A DNA stretch of 28,991 nucleotides from JAVBNN01 sp031551525. Lineage in GTDB: Bacteria; Bacillota; Negativicutes; Acidaminococcales; JAISLQ01. How positions within the stretch are numbered: the first letter of the stretch is position 1; the number at the start of each line of letters is the position of its first letter. The translations under genes were made by a program, and so were the position numbers. Shown piece after piece: positions 1 through 8,451 of the stretch. The notes under the pieces were generated by a model. It was not told the origin of the DNA and did no database searches. It worked only from the letters and a program-made list of their open reading frames with translations. Location of the stretch: positions 1 to 28,991 of the forward strand of contig JAVBNN010000018.1 in the NCBI GenBank assembly GCA_031551525.1, in the 5' to 3' direction.

Positions 1-260
1 ATCCAGACGGGTATGGGAGTCAAGCTGTAATCCATGAGGGTTGACTCAAAAGAGTATAAGACCCCTTCTTCAGCTATGGCTTTTCCGCTTATTCTTGACC
101 CGCGTGATAAATGTATGGGAATACTATTGCGCATAGGCATAGCTATAACCATGTCTTCACCACGAAAATCTTCTATGCGGCTGGGAAAAAATTCTAAAGA
201 TTCACCAGGGGCAATTTCCAATCTTTGATTGATGTTGAATGGTTGTTTAACTGAACTCAC
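1..260 (-). CDS. PilZ/YcgR-type flagellar brake protein, N-terminal part (runs off the left edge)
   Basis: The first 86 codons of a gene that continues beyond base 1. It reads from a GTG at 258-260, preceded by GGGAG about 4 bases upstream. The visible protein (starting MSSVKQPFNINQRLEIAP) has the look of the YcgR/PilZN N-terminal domain: a short beta-rich domain with the pattern 'E.FPSRIEDF.GEDMVIAMPM' and 'R.I.GKAIAEEGVLYSFES'. In this family the N-domain precedes a PilZ domain that binds cyclic-di-GMP and slows the motor. The PilZ domain itself, with its RxxxR and D/NxSxxG motifs, lies outside the window, so the assignment rests on the N-domain and position. It begins 28 bp after flhG, the place where a PilZ gene often sits in Firmicute flagellar operons. 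Function is inferred. Confidence 0.75.
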   Translation of the reverse strand, partial: MSSVKQPFNINQRLEIAPGESLEFFPSRIEDFRGEDMVIAMPMRNSIPIHLSRGSRISGKAIAEEGVLYSFESTLMDYSLTPIPVW

Positions 261-288
261 ACTACTCCCACTTTCTTACTTGACATGT

Positions 289-1167
289 TTACTTGAAAAA
301 TCGCTTGAAAAATCCGGAAATACCGGTTTTTTCCACTTTGACTGACCCAAAAAGCAGTTTGTAGGCAATATAGTCTACGCATTTACTGGCCTGGGAGTCG
401 GGAAACTGCAAGACAAAAGGATTTTGTGAACGGATAGAGCGTGCTACCGCCTGGTCTTCAAGTATGTATCCTATCGGTTCAAGTTCGATGTCTAGAAAAC
501 GTTCGGTGACCCTGCGCATTTTATCGGCAACAATATTGCTTTCTTTTACGCTGCCTGCTCTGTTGACGATAAGTCTAAGCGGAGCGGCGCCGTTATTGTT
601 GGCATATGCTTTGACTACAGCATAGGCATCGGTAAGAGAGGTCGGTTCCGGTGTAGTAACTAAAAATACATCGTCCGCCGCCATGACGAAGCTCATGACA
701 TTGGAACCCATGCCCGCGCCAGTGTCGAATATGATAAAATCGGTATCGTTTTCATATTGGATTATCTGATTGATAACTCTTTGCAGTTCCAGTTTGCTAA
801 GTTCGGCCAACGCCTTTATACCAGAACCACCCGGCAAAAACTTAACATTTCTCGGACCGGTGACGATCACCTCTTCTAAAGAATGCGCGCCGGTGATGAT
901 GTCAAGCAAACTGTAATTTGATATGCAGCCCATTATCACGTCTATGTTGGCCATGCCGAGGTCGGCGTCAATAATAAGCACACGTTTGCCATAGTTGGCC
1001 AAAGTCAAGGCAAGGTTGACGGTAAAACTGCTTTTACCGACTCCGCCTTTCCCGCTGGTCACCGCTATAACATGGGCGGGTGATTTTTTTACATCCTGTA
1101 TATAGTTTTCTTCGGCTACATAAAGATTGCGAGATAGTTCTCTCAGTTTTTCAGCTTGATCTGCCAT
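289..1167 (-). CDS. flhG: FlhG (YlxH), MinD-like ATPase controlling flagellar number and placement
   Basis: A 292-residue SIMIBI-class ATPase of the ParA/MinD family. The deviant Walker A motif GKGGVGKS is at residues 39-46 and the DADLG Walker A' region at 67-71. The N-terminus carries DQAEKLR at residues 3-9, matching the DQAxxLR helix known in B. subtilis FlhG to activate the FlhF GTPase. The C-terminus, GISGFFKRFFK, is a short amphipathic helix of the kind MinD/FlhG use to reach the membrane. FlhG acts with the SRP-like GTPase FlhF to set the site and number of flagella, and binds FliM/FliY during C-ring assembly. The ATG is one base after the flhF stop, with GAGGG upstream. Length is normal for the family. 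Confidence 0.97.
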   Translation of the reverse strand: MADQAEKLRELSRNLYVAEENYIQDVKKSPAHVIAVTSGKGGVGKSSFTVNLALTLANYGKRVLIIDADLGMANIDVIMGCISNYSLLDIITGAHSLEEVIVTGPRNVKFLPGGSGIKALAELSKLELQRVINQIIQYENDTDFIIFDTGAGMGSNVMSFVMAADDVFLVTTPEPTSLTDAYAVVKAYANNNGAAPLRLIVNRAGSVKESNIVADKMRRVTERFLDIELEPIGYILEDQAVARSIRSQNPFVLQFPDSQASKCVDYIAYKLLFGSVKVEKTGISGFFKRFFK

Positions 1168-1168
1168 T

Positions 1169-2404
1169 TCAATCCCTCAGTAACATCTCGGCCAGTTTGG
1201 TTGCATTTGCTGGCTCAAGGTCATCCGGCACATCCTGCCCGTTGGTTATATATGAAATGCTCAATCCCGGGAATTGATACATTATGTTAAATAAAGTACC
1301 AATATTGCGAGCTTCATCTATTTTTGTGAAAATAATATTTTCTGCGTCACATACGGCAAATCGGTCGACAATATCGGCTGCGTCCTGATGTTTGGTGGTA
1401 GCGCTCATGACGAGATGCGATTCTATCTTGTCGTCCGCCGCCAAAAGATTTTTCAGTTCCTGCATTTGTGTGTCATTATACTGGCTGCGCCCGGCAGTAT
1501 CTATGAGTATGAGCTGCCTGTCTGCAAAATCACTGATGGCGGCGCGCATTTCGGCTGGAGAATATACTACTTCGAGGGGTATGTCAAGAAGGTTGGCGTA
1601 GGTCTTTAATTGTTCCACCGCGGCTATACGATAGGTATCTGCGGTTATGAACGCCACTCTGAGTCCTCGCTCCATTTTGAAACGGGCGGCCAATTTGGCC
1701 AAGGTGGTGGTCTTTCCCACTCCCGTTGGTCCAATGAGTGCTATTTTTTTACAACCAAAATCCAGCGTCTGTATGCCGCCTGTGTTTTTAAAATATCCCA
1801 ACAGTCTTTCATACAGGAGTTTTTTGGATGCTTCCGGATTTTTGCTGAGCATGGAAAGCGAATATGGTAAACCTTGTAAAAGTTGCTCAGCATAGGCCGG
1901 AAGTATTTCTCTTTTTATAAGATAATCATACCATGGATTAGATGGTACGGTCTTGCTTTTTGTTAAAAGTTGTTCGAGCATCTGTTTCATGCCCGTTATT
2001 TCATTGCGTAAGTCATCGCTAACTAGATGATCCGGTTTTTCCGCTATGATGTGCGGTACCGTCAACGGCTCCAAAGCCGCGGGTATTTTTATTTCTGGTC
2101 TTCCTGTCAGCGGTTTTGTTTCCTGCGGTGGTTTTTCGGCAGAAAATGTCTCCGATAGTTTTGGTTTTTCGCGTATCAGTGATTTTACCGGTAAACCACT
2201 GTTTTTTGGGGCAGCCGGTTTGACCGGTGGCGGTATATTGTCCACAGCAGCCATCACTTCGACCATTTCATGGCCAAAAAAACCACCTATACCGCCTTTG
2301 CGGAATTTTCTCGTATGCAATATGATAGCGTCGCGCCCCAAGGAGTTTTTTACCTGGTTCATCGCTTCCTGGATCGTCAGGGCACTGAATATTCTTACTT
2401 TCAC
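1169..2404 (-). CDS. flhF: FlhF, SRP-type GTPase for flagellar placement
   Basis: A 411-residue protein with the FlhF domain order: an N-terminal B domain (1 to about 55), a long proline/lysine-rich linker (about 56-130), an N-domain helical bundle and a C-terminal SRP GTPase G domain. The P-loop GPTGVGKT is at 225-232, the insertion-box region DTYRIAAVEQLKTYA at 256-270, DTAGR at 302-306 and the guanine-specificity motif TKIDE at 360-364 (most relatives have TKLDE). FlhF forms a GTP-dependent homodimer at the membrane that marks where a flagellum is built; FlhG stimulates its GTPase. The start is GTG at 2402-2404, with GAGG inside the last codons of flhA, one base away. The protein is somewhat longer than B. 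subtilis FlhF because of the linker. Confidence 0.97.
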   Translation of the reverse strand: MKVRIFSALTIQEAMNQVKNSLGRDAIILHTRKFRKGGIGGFFGHEMVEVMAAVDNIPPPVKPAAPKNSGLPVKSLIREKPKLSETFSAEKPPQETKPLTGRPEIKIPAALEPLTVPHIIAEKPDHLVSDDLRNEITGMKQMLEQLLTKSKTVPSNPWYDYLIKREILPAYAEQLLQGLPYSLSMLSKNPEASKKLLYERLLGYFKNTGGIQTLDFGCKKIALIGPTGVGKTTTLAKLAARFKMERGLRVAFITADTYRIAAVEQLKTYANLLDIPLEVVYSPAEMRAAISDFADRQLILIDTAGRSQYNDTQMQELKNLLAADDKIESHLVMSATTKHQDAADIVDRFAVCDAENIIFTKIDEARNIGTLFNIMYQFPGLSISYITNGQDVPDDLEPANATKLAEMLLRD

Positions 2405-2405
2405 T

Positions 2406-4469
2406 TTAAATCCTCACCATCCCCAAGGCTTGCACTTCAGTCTTTGGATCGAGTTCCGCATAAGATATGACAGCCAGTCCGGGCGCCGCGCGCTCGGTCA
2501 GCTTTCTAACGAACATACGTACTGCCGGGCTGGTCAAAATGATTGGCTGATAGCCCATATTGGTAAGTTTCATCAGTTCCTGGTTGAGTGCCTGGATAAA
2601 GTTTTGCATGGTTTTAGGATCGAGGTTCACATAGGAACCTTGTTCCGTTTTTTGCGCGGATTGTAAGATAAGGTTTTCCAGTTCAACATCTAATGTTATA
2701 CAGGGCAGGCTGTTGCCTTGCACAAACTGCCTGGTTATTTGTCGCGCCAGTGAATGCCGCACATATTCGGTCAGCATCTCTGTGTCTTTGGTCATGTTGG
2801 CATAATCGGCGAGCGTTTCAAAAATAGTAACCAGGTCGCGTATGGAAATGCGCTCACGCAAGAGGTTTGCTAAAACTTTTTGCAAGTCACCCAAAGATAG
2901 CAGGTGCGGTATGAGTTCCTCCACCACAGCCGGATAGTTTCCACGTACGGAATCCACCAGTGTCTGCACGTCCTGCCGGCCGAGTATTTCGGCTGCGTGC
3001 GCTTTTATCAACTCTGTTATGTGTGTTGCCAGTACAGATATCGGATCTACTACTGTATAGCCAAACATTTCGGCGTTTTCACGTTCTTCCTCTTTTATCC
3101 AGATGGCAGGAAGGCCGAAGGCTGGCTCCACTGTTTCTATGCCTTCGATATCAAATCCCGGTTGGTCAGGGTTCATAGCCAGATAGTGGTCGAGCAAAAG
3201 TTCGCCTTTGGCTATTTCTACGCCTTTGAGTTTTATGATGTAGGCGTTGGGTTTAAGTTGTATGTTATCGCGAATGCGGATGGTGGGAACTACAAAACCC
3301 AGTTCTAAGGCGCATTGGCGTCTTATCATGATGATGCGGTCGAGAAGGTCTCCGCCCTGGCTGGTGTCTACCATCGGGATCAGGCTATAGCCGATCTCCA
3401 GTTCCATCGGATCAACTTGCAGCAGGGAAACAACATTTTCCGGTTTTTTGATTTCTTCTATTTCTTTTTCTTCCTGGCGAACTATCTCTTCTTCTACTTC
3501 TTTGACCAGTGTCTGGCTGAGAGTACGACCTACTACGCCCAGTATGGCGCCCAGCACCATGAAGGGTATGCCCGGCAAACCTGGAACTGATGCCAAAAGA
3601 AGGAGTACTACCGATGTTATATAAAACACTCTGGGTTTGGTCATGAGTTGGTTGACTACATCATGTCCGAGGTCAGAGTCGGAGGCTGCGCGGGTAACTA
3701 TGATACCGGTAGCGGTAGAGATCAAAAGCGCCGGTATCTGATTTACAAGGCCTTCGCCCACTGTCAGGAGGGTATAGGTCTGTAAGGCCCCTGTTATGGT
3801 CATATCTTTTTGCAAGACGCCGATGATAAAACCACCGACGATGTTAATTATAACTATAATGATAGCGGCTATCGCGTCACCTTTTACGAACTTGCTTGCG
3901 CCGTCCATGGCGCCGTAAAAGTCGGCTTCGCGCTGTATTTTGATGCGCCGGTCTTTGGCTTCAGTCTCTGTTATGAGGCCTGAATTAAGGTCGGCGTCAA
4001 TGCTCATCTGCTTGCCCGGCATGGCGTCGAGGGTAAATCTGGCTGTTACCTCCGAAACCCTTTCCGCGCCTTTGGTGATAACAAGGAACTGTATGATGAT
4101 GAGTATGATAAACACTATAAAACCGACTACTGCGTTACCGCCGATAACAAACTCGCCGAAAGATTTTATGACTTCGCCCGCATAGCCCTCAAGGAGGATC
4201 AGGCGCGTGGATGAAACATTGAGCGCCAGACGGAACAGGGTCGTAACCAGCAGTAAAGACGGAAATACTGAAAATTGCAACGGTTCGGTGTTATATACCG
4301 ATACCATCACGATCATTAGGCCAACAGTTATATTGGCGGCTAAAAACAGGTCAAGCAAAAACGGCGGCAAGGGTATTATCATCATTATGACAATGGTGAC
4401 TATACCCATGGTCAGCAGGATGTCGCTGTATTTTGTTATCCTAGTCAGCCAGGAGGATGAATATTCCAA
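2406..4469 (-). CDS. flhA: FlhA, flagellar type III export gate protein
   Basis: A 687-residue FHIPEP-family protein, the usual length. The first about 320 residues hold eight or so hydrophobic membrane segments, including 18-38, 42-58, 110-132, 199-218 and 282-312. The FHIPEP family signature runs from R137 to D160, ending in the LDAMPGKQMSIDAD stretch at 147-160. From about residue 350 follows the large cytoplasmic domain, which docks chaperone-substrate complexes. FlhA forms a nonameric ring around the export pore and helps couple the proton-motive force to export. The start is TTG at 4467-4469 with AAAGGAG ten bases upstream; no ATG occurs before residue 21, which would remove part of the first membrane helix. 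flhF follows after one base. Confidence 0.98.
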   Translation of the reverse strand: MEYSSSWLTRITKYSDILLTMGIVTIVIMMIIPLPPFLLDLFLAANITVGLMIVMVSVYNTEPLQFSVFPSLLLVTTLFRLALNVSSTRLILLEGYAGEVIKSFGEFVIGGNAVVGFIVFIILIIIQFLVITKGAERVSEVTARFTLDAMPGKQMSIDADLNSGLITETEAKDRRIKIQREADFYGAMDGASKFVKGDAIAAIIIVIINIVGGFIIGVLQKDMTITGALQTYTLLTVGEGLVNQIPALLISTATGIIVTRAASDSDLGHDVVNQLMTKPRVFYITSVVLLLLASVPGLPGIPFMVLGAILGVVGRTLSQTLVKEVEEEIVRQEEKEIEEIKKPENVVSLLQVDPMELEIGYSLIPMVDTSQGGDLLDRIIMIRRQCALELGFVVPTIRIRDNIQLKPNAYIIKLKGVEIAKGELLLDHYLAMNPDQPGFDIEGIETVEPAFGLPAIWIKEEERENAEMFGYTVVDPISVLATHITELIKAHAAEILGRQDVQTLVDSVRGNYPAVVEELIPHLLSLGDLQKVLANLLRERISIRDLVTIFETLADYANMTKDTEMLTEYVRHSLARQITRQFVQGNSLPCITLDVELENLILQSAQKTEQGSYVNLDPKTMQNFIQALNQELMKLTNMGYQPIILTSPAVRMFVRKLTERAAPGLAVISYAELDPKTEVQALGMVRI

Positions 4470-4581
4470 TGTAGAGCGGCTCCTTTAACCGAAGGCCAAA
4501 AAGCCGGGATGAGGGAGGGCAAGATTGCCCTTTAGCCCTGTGTACTTTTTGCCAATTCTCGAAAATTTATTAAACGGTTTG
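4470..4581 (-). other. flhB-flhA intergenic gap with short hairpin
   Basis: A 112-bp gap, unusually long for this operon. It contains the palindrome GGGCAAGATTGCCC at 4517-4530, giving a five-pair stem with a four-base loop, and the flhA ribosome binding site at its left end. No T-rich tract follows the stem, so I do not call it a terminator. I see no promoter with both boxes. Confidence 0.4.
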
Positions 4582-5727
4582 TCAGGCCAGGCGGCGTTTT
4601 AGTTTGTAAACATATGCCAATACCTCGGCTACAGCCTGATAAAGTTCATATGGCACGTATTCTCCTATTTCCGCGGTCTGGAAAAGTGCCCTGGCCAGTG
4701 TCTTGTTTTCCACGATAGTGACTCTGTTTTCTGTGGCGACTTCCCTGATCCGCAAGGCGACCATGTCCTGGCCTTTAGCCACAACGACCGGCGCCGGCAT
4801 ACCGTCTTCGTATTTGAGCGCTATGGCAAAGTGGGTCGGGTTTGTGATAACTACGTCCGCTTTGGGAACTTCCTGCATCATGCGCCGCATAGCCATTTCA
4901 CGCTGTTTTTGACGTATTTTGCCTTTGATTTGCGGATTTCCTTCGGTTTGTTTGAATTCTTCTTTTATTTCCTGTTTGGACATCATGATATTTTGTCTAT
5001 GCGAATACCATTGGTAGTAGTAGTCGATGGCCGCTATCATTATCATGACCCCGCATACTCTAAAGCCAAGATCAATGATAAGATTGCCGAAAAACAATAT
5101 GCTGCTTGAGAGGTCACCGCCTGCCAGACTGGGCAGTATGTATATCTGGCTTTCTATGAAGGTATACATGTAGTAGCCTATCACGATTACTTTCAGTAAC
5201 GACTTGATAAGGTTTACCAGCGCGGTTTTGGAAAATATAACGCGGGACAGGCCGCTTAATGGGTTTATCCTTGTTATGTCCGGCATCAAAAGACCCGGGT
5301 TGAACATAAATCCTACCTGTGAATAATTTACTACCACGCCGACCAACGCTATCAGAAGCATGAGCGGCATTATCAACTTGAGGAAAACTATTATCAAAAG
5401 CATAGCCAAACTATGCATGCTTTCCACTGTAAAAACAACTTTACCGATTTCGCCGAACATGTGCCGCATAAGATTTTCCAGCTCTTCGAGCATATAGGCG
5501 CCACGATTGTTCAAAAAATAAAAGGCTGCCAGCATGATAAGCGCCGAGTTTATCTCTGTGCTTTTTACTACCTGGCCTTTGTCACGGGCTTCCTGTTGGC
5601 GCTTGGGGGTGGCTTCTTCGGTTTTTTCACCGGCAAAGCGCTGCAAATCAAAGTCAAAGACCGGATAGCCGCTTGTATCAAGCTGCAAATAAGGATATTG
5701 CTTTGTATATATTGATAAAGAGTTCAC
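4582..5727 (-). CDS. flhB: FlhB, export gate protein and substrate-specificity switch
   Basis: A 381-residue FlhB/YscU-family protein. Four hydrophobic segments (about 60-72, 105-135, 170-195, 208-235) are followed by a charged linker and the autocleavage motif NPTH at 296-299, where the protein cuts itself between N and P and so switches export from rod/hook to filament substrates. The typical start of the family, seen as LQRFAGEKTEEATPKR at 28-43 (B. subtilis has LQFFAGEKTE near its N-terminus), is preceded here by about 27 extra residues. The start is GTG at 5725-5727 with AAAGGCGG six bases upstream; it overlaps fliR by 50 bp. Internal TTG codons at residues 14 and 28 lack a good ribosome site, so I keep the longer form, but the exact start is uncertain. 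Confidence 0.96.
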   Translation of the reverse strand: MNSLSIYTKQYPYLQLDTSGYPVFDFDLQRFAGEKTEEATPKRQQEARDKGQVVKSTEINSALIMLAAFYFLNNRGAYMLEELENLMRHMFGEIGKVVFTVESMHSLAMLLIIVFLKLIMPLMLLIALVGVVVNYSQVGFMFNPGLLMPDITRINPLSGLSRVIFSKTALVNLIKSLLKVIVIGYYMYTFIESQIYILPSLAGGDLSSSILFFGNLIIDLGFRVCGVMIMIAAIDYYYQWYSHRQNIMMSKQEIKEEFKQTEGNPQIKGKIRQKQREMAMRRMMQEVPKADVVITNPTHFAIALKYEDGMPAPVVVAKGQDMVALRIREVATENRVTIVENKTLARALFQTAEIGEYVPYELYQAVAEVLAYVYKLKRRLA

Positions 5728-6463
5728 GACAGGCCGCCTTTAATATTAATATATACGTGGGCAAAACTACGCTCAGCATGAATATACCGACCGCCAGTTT
5801 CAGTGGTATGCCTACGACAAACACGTTCATCTGCGGCATGGTGCGGGCCAACATGCCCATAGCAATATCTACCAGAAGCGTGGTCATTACAACTGGCATG
5901 GCGATTTTCACTGCCATGAGAAACATATCTGCAACCAGTTTTAATATAAATAAGGCAAGAGAGCCTTCAATCACTACCTGATTTACAGGTACCATCTGGA
6001 AGCTGTCGATAAGCGCCATAATAAAAAGATGATGCATGTCTGTGGCTAAAAATACTATGATAAACACTACTTGGACAAAGTTGCCCAAAAGAGGTATCTG
6101 CGTACCGGACTGGGGATCGACGACATTGACTATGCCAAAGCCTATCTGTGTATCAAGCATTTGCCCGGCCACCTGGATGATCGCAAAAAATATCTCCATT
6201 ACAAGGCCTATCGTTAAACCTACCAGAAGTTCACATATTACAGAAAATATGTAGGGAAACAGTGTATCCGGCACCGTTATGGCCTGTTTTTGCAAAAGTA
6301 CCGGTGTAACTATCAGCGCGATCGCCATGGAAAAAAATATCTTTACTCTTGCCGGGATATTACGGCTGCTAAAAATAGGCGCCGTAAGAAATATACCGCT
6401 GATGCGGGTGCTGATCAGTATGAAAACTGCGAAATTTTGTTCGAAAAATTGTATCAGTTCCAT
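5678..6463 (-). CDS. fliR: FliR, flagellar export gate protein
   Basis: A 261-residue, strongly hydrophobic protein with about six membrane segments, the normal size for FliR. It begins MELIQFFEQNFAVFILISTRISG, typical of the family, and contains the 'QMLDTQIGFGIVNVVDPQSG' stretch near residue 117-136 that is conserved in FliR. With FliP and FliQ it forms the helical export-gate core of the flagellar type III system. The ATG at 6461-6463 lies ten bases after the fliQ stop with only a weak GAG upstream, which suggests translational coupling to fliQ. Its 3' end overlaps flhB by 50 bp. Confidence 0.97.
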   Translation of the reverse strand: MELIQFFEQNFAVFILISTRISGIFLTAPIFSSRNIPARVKIFFSMAIALIVTPVLLQKQAITVPDTLFPYIFSVICELLVGLTIGLVMEIFFAIIQVAGQMLDTQIGFGIVNVVDPQSGTQIPLLGNFVQVVFIIVFLATDMHHLFIMALIDSFQMVPVNQVVIEGSLALFILKLVADMFLMAVKIAMPVVMTTLLVDIAMGMLARTMPQMNVFVVGIPLKLAVGIFMLSVVLPTYILILKAACRELFINIYKAISLFAA

Positions 6464-6473
6464 GGGTTGTTGC

Positions 6474-6743
6474 TCATTTTATCATCATGGGTAGTTGTTT
6501 GAATATGGCTGAGGTAAAACTCATCAACATATTGAGCATGGTGGAGCCGAAAAAAACCACGGCGAAAAATACAGCGATTATTTTAGGTATGAAAACCAGT
6601 GTCTGTTCCTGTATCTGTGTGGTTGCCTGGAAAACGCTGACCAGGATGCCTACCAGCATACCCAGCCCCAGCATGGGAGCCGATACCAGCATGACCATCA
6701 TCAGTGCGTCCCTGCCGATCTGCACGGCATAATCAGAGTTCAT
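6474..6743 (-). CDS. fliQ: FliQ, flagellar export gate protein
   Basis: An 89-residue protein with two membrane hairpin helices (about 10-35 and 47-70), exactly the usual FliQ size. The conserved core ATTQIQEQTLVFIPKIIAVF is present. FliQ packs around the FliP-FliR gate. I start it at the ATG at 6741-6743 because AAGGAGG sits seven bases upstream; the open frame reaches back to a TTG at 6764, but that would place the ribosome binding site inside the gene and add seven residues not seen in the family. Confidence 0.96.
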   Translation of the reverse strand: MNSDYAVQIGRDALMMVMLVSAPMLGLGMLVGILVSVFQATTQIQEQTLVFIPKIIAVFFAVVFFGSTMLNMLMSFTSAIFKQLPMMIK

Positions 6744-6750
6744 TGCCGGG

Positions 6751-6757
6751 CCTCCTT
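6751..6757 (-). promoter_or_regulatory. Ribosome binding site that sets the fliQ start
   Basis: AAGGAGG, whose first base is the last base of the fliP stop codon (TGAAGGAGG), lies seven bases before the ATG at 6743. It excludes the upstream TTG as the main start. Confidence 0.85.
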
Positions 6758-7512
6758 CAGACAAAACTGTCCATGAGCGATTTTACTATCAGATGCCAGC
6801 CGTCAACCAAAACAAAGAGTAGTATCTTGAACGGCAGCGATATCATGGCCGGCGGCAGCATCATCATACCCATTGACATGAGGGTACTCGCGACGACCAT
6901 ATCTATAACTATAAACGGCACGTAGATCAAAAAACCGATCTGAAAAGCCGTCTTCAATTCGCTGATGATAAAGGCAGGTATGAGAGTGAGTGTAGATATT
7001 TCGTCTTGGGTTTCAGGGCGTTTTTCTTCAGAAACATTTACAAAAAGAGCAAGGTCATTTTCCCTGGTCTGTTTGATCATAAAGGTACGAATAGGGACAA
7101 CAGCAGCATTAAAGGCTGCTTCCTGGCTGATCCGCCCTGCAAGGTAAGGTTGCAGGGCTTTGTCATTAATTTCGGTCAAGTACGGGCTCATAGTAAAAAA
7201 AGTCAAAAAAAGCGCCAGGCTCATAAGTACTTGATTGGGCGGCATTTGCTGTGTACCAAGGGCATTTCTGACAAAGGAAAGCACTACCACTATCCTGGTA
7301 AAAGAAGTAACCATGATGAGTATGGCCGGTGCAATCGTCAACACCGTCAGGGCAAACAGTATTTGCAAACTGGTCGACAATTCGGTCGGGTTTTGTGCCT
7401 CTCCTATGTCGATGTTTATATTGGGAATAGGCAAAAGAGGCGCCGCAAATGCATTGTTGCAAAAAAAGGCAGCTAGTATGCCTATTAAAAAAAAGGCTTT
7501 ATATTTTTTCAT
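6757..7512 (-). CDS. fliP: FliP, flagellar export gate protein
   Basis: A 251-residue FliP/MopC/SpaP-family protein. A cleavable signal peptide is evident (MKKYKAFFLIGILAAFFCNNAFA, cleavage near residue 23-24), as is usual for FliP. The conserved features follow: ILIMVTSFTRIVVVLSFVRN with ALGTQQMPPNQVL near 64-96, the helix ending in SPYLTEINDKALQPY, and the C-terminal GFLIYVPFIVIDMVVAS and MGMMMLPPAMISLPFKILLF membrane segments. FliP forms the pentameric base of the export gate. The ATG overlaps the fliO stop as ATGA, with GAGGAG upstream inside fliO. Confidence 0.98.
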   Translation of the reverse strand: MKKYKAFFLIGILAAFFCNNAFAAPLLPIPNINIDIGEAQNPTELSTSLQILFALTVLTIAPAILIMVTSFTRIVVVLSFVRNALGTQQMPPNQVLMSLALFLTFFTMSPYLTEINDKALQPYLAGRISQEAAFNAAVVPIRTFMIKQTRENDLALFVNVSEEKRPETQDEISTLTLIPAFIISELKTAFQIGFLIYVPFIVIDMVVASTLMSMGMMMLPPAMISLPFKILLFVLVDGWHLIVKSLMDSFV

Positions 7513-8051
7513 TTCGGGGCATCTCCTCTTGTGGCGCCCGGTAATTTTCTCAAAATAGGCCCTAGCTTATGCCGCACATCGTGCAAAGATTGGCTTTGAG
7601 AAGTAAAGAGGGATGTGTTCTGGCTTTTTTTCGTGAAATCATTTTTTATGCGTTCGATATCTTCTTCGTCGGATATTTCTTTTAGCAGGGTAATATTATG
7701 TTCGGTAACCCCAAGGACAAGTACCGTATCTAGGAGTTTGACAAATAACAGGCTTTTGTTTTGACCAAGCGGCATACCGCCTAAAATATTCGGTGCGCCA
7801 AACAAACCGCCTGTTCCCATTTTTCCGCCAAGATATTTTGATACAAAATAGGCTCCGGCCAGTACAAATAAAAATACCACCACTATGCTTAAAATATAAA
7901 AAAAAGTGGATAAAGTCGAAGAGCCCGCAGTAATAACAGGCTCTTTGTATTCCAGATAACCTGTTTCTTTTGCATCAGTGGCTGCGGCAAAAAGTTTATC
8001 CGGAAAAAATGTCATCAAACTAACTGACATTAAAAAAATTTTTAAGAGCAT
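7509..8051 (-). CDS. fliO: FliO (FliZ), export gate assembly protein
   Basis: A 180-residue FliO/FliZ-family protein. It has a signal-peptide-like N-terminus (about 1-23), a periplasmic/external stretch, one strong membrane helix at about 48-72 (TFFYILSIVVVFLFVLAGAYFV region), then a cytoplasmic part with the family pattern GGMPLGQNKSLLFVKLLDTVLVLGVTEHNITLL. FliO assists assembly of the FliP ring. The sequence is poorly conserved in the family, so the call rests on architecture, the 'LG..KSLL.VK' motif and the position between cheY and fliP, where B. subtilis carries fliZ. The ATG lies four bases after cheY. Confidence 0.92.
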   Translation of the reverse strand: MLLKIFLMSVSLMTFFPDKLFAAATDAKETGYLEYKEPVITAGSSTLSTFFYILSIVVVFLFVLAGAYFVSKYLGGKMGTGGLFGAPNILGGMPLGQNKSLLFVKLLDTVLVLGVTEHNITLLKEISDEEDIERIKNDFTKKSQNTSLFTSQSQSLHDVRHKLGPILRKLPGATRGDAPK

Positions 8052-8055
8052 GGCT

Positions 8056-8418
8056 TTAACCTAGCGCTTTACGCATGGCCTCAACTACCCTGTCCGGCTG
8101 AAAAGGCTTTACTATGAAGTCTTTTGCCCCCGCCTGAATGGCTTCTATAACCATTGCCTGCTGTCCCATAGCGCTACACATGATGATTTTAGCCGCCGGG
8201 TCGGATTTTTTTATTTCTTTTACAGCAGTTATGCCGTCCATCTCCGGCATGGTTATGTCCATGGTAGTAAGTTCAGGTTTGAGTTCGCTGTATTTGGCAA
8301 CTGCTTCCTGTCCATTGGCAGCTTCACCGACGACCTCAAAGCCGTTCTTGTTCAGAATGTCCTTAATCATCATACGCATGAAAGCAGCGTCATCAACAAC
8401 TAATACCCTCGTAGCCAT
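8056..8418 (-). CDS. cheY: CheY, chemotaxis response regulator
   Basis: A 120-residue single receiver domain, the length of B. subtilis CheY. The acidic pocket residues D9 and D10, the phosphoacceptor D54 (TTMDITMPEMDG), the switch residue S82 in CSAMG and K104 in VKPF are all present. There is no output domain. CheY is phosphorylated by CheA and then binds the N-terminal peptides of FliM and FliY to change motor rotation; in B. subtilis FliY also dephosphorylates it. Its place between fliY and fliO matches the B. subtilis operon. The ATG has AAGGAG eight bases upstream. Confidence 0.97.
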   Translation of the reverse strand: MATRVLVVDDAAFMRMMIKDILNKNGFEVVGEAANGQEAVAKYSELKPELTTMDITMPEMDGITAVKEIKKSDPAAKIIMCSAMGQQAMVIEAIQAGAKDFIVKPFQPDRVVEAMRKALG

Positions 8419-8451
8419 TCACATTTCTCCTTTTTCAAGTTAATTCAATAT

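Noticed and set aside
34..228. Plus-strand open frame at the left edge
   Set aside because: It is the complement of the PilZ/YcgR-type gene, which has a GTG start with a good ribosome site on the minus strand.
4517..4530. GGGCAAGATTGCCC as a terminator before flhA
   Set aside because: The stem is short, lacks a T-run, and flhA belongs to the same operon as flhB.
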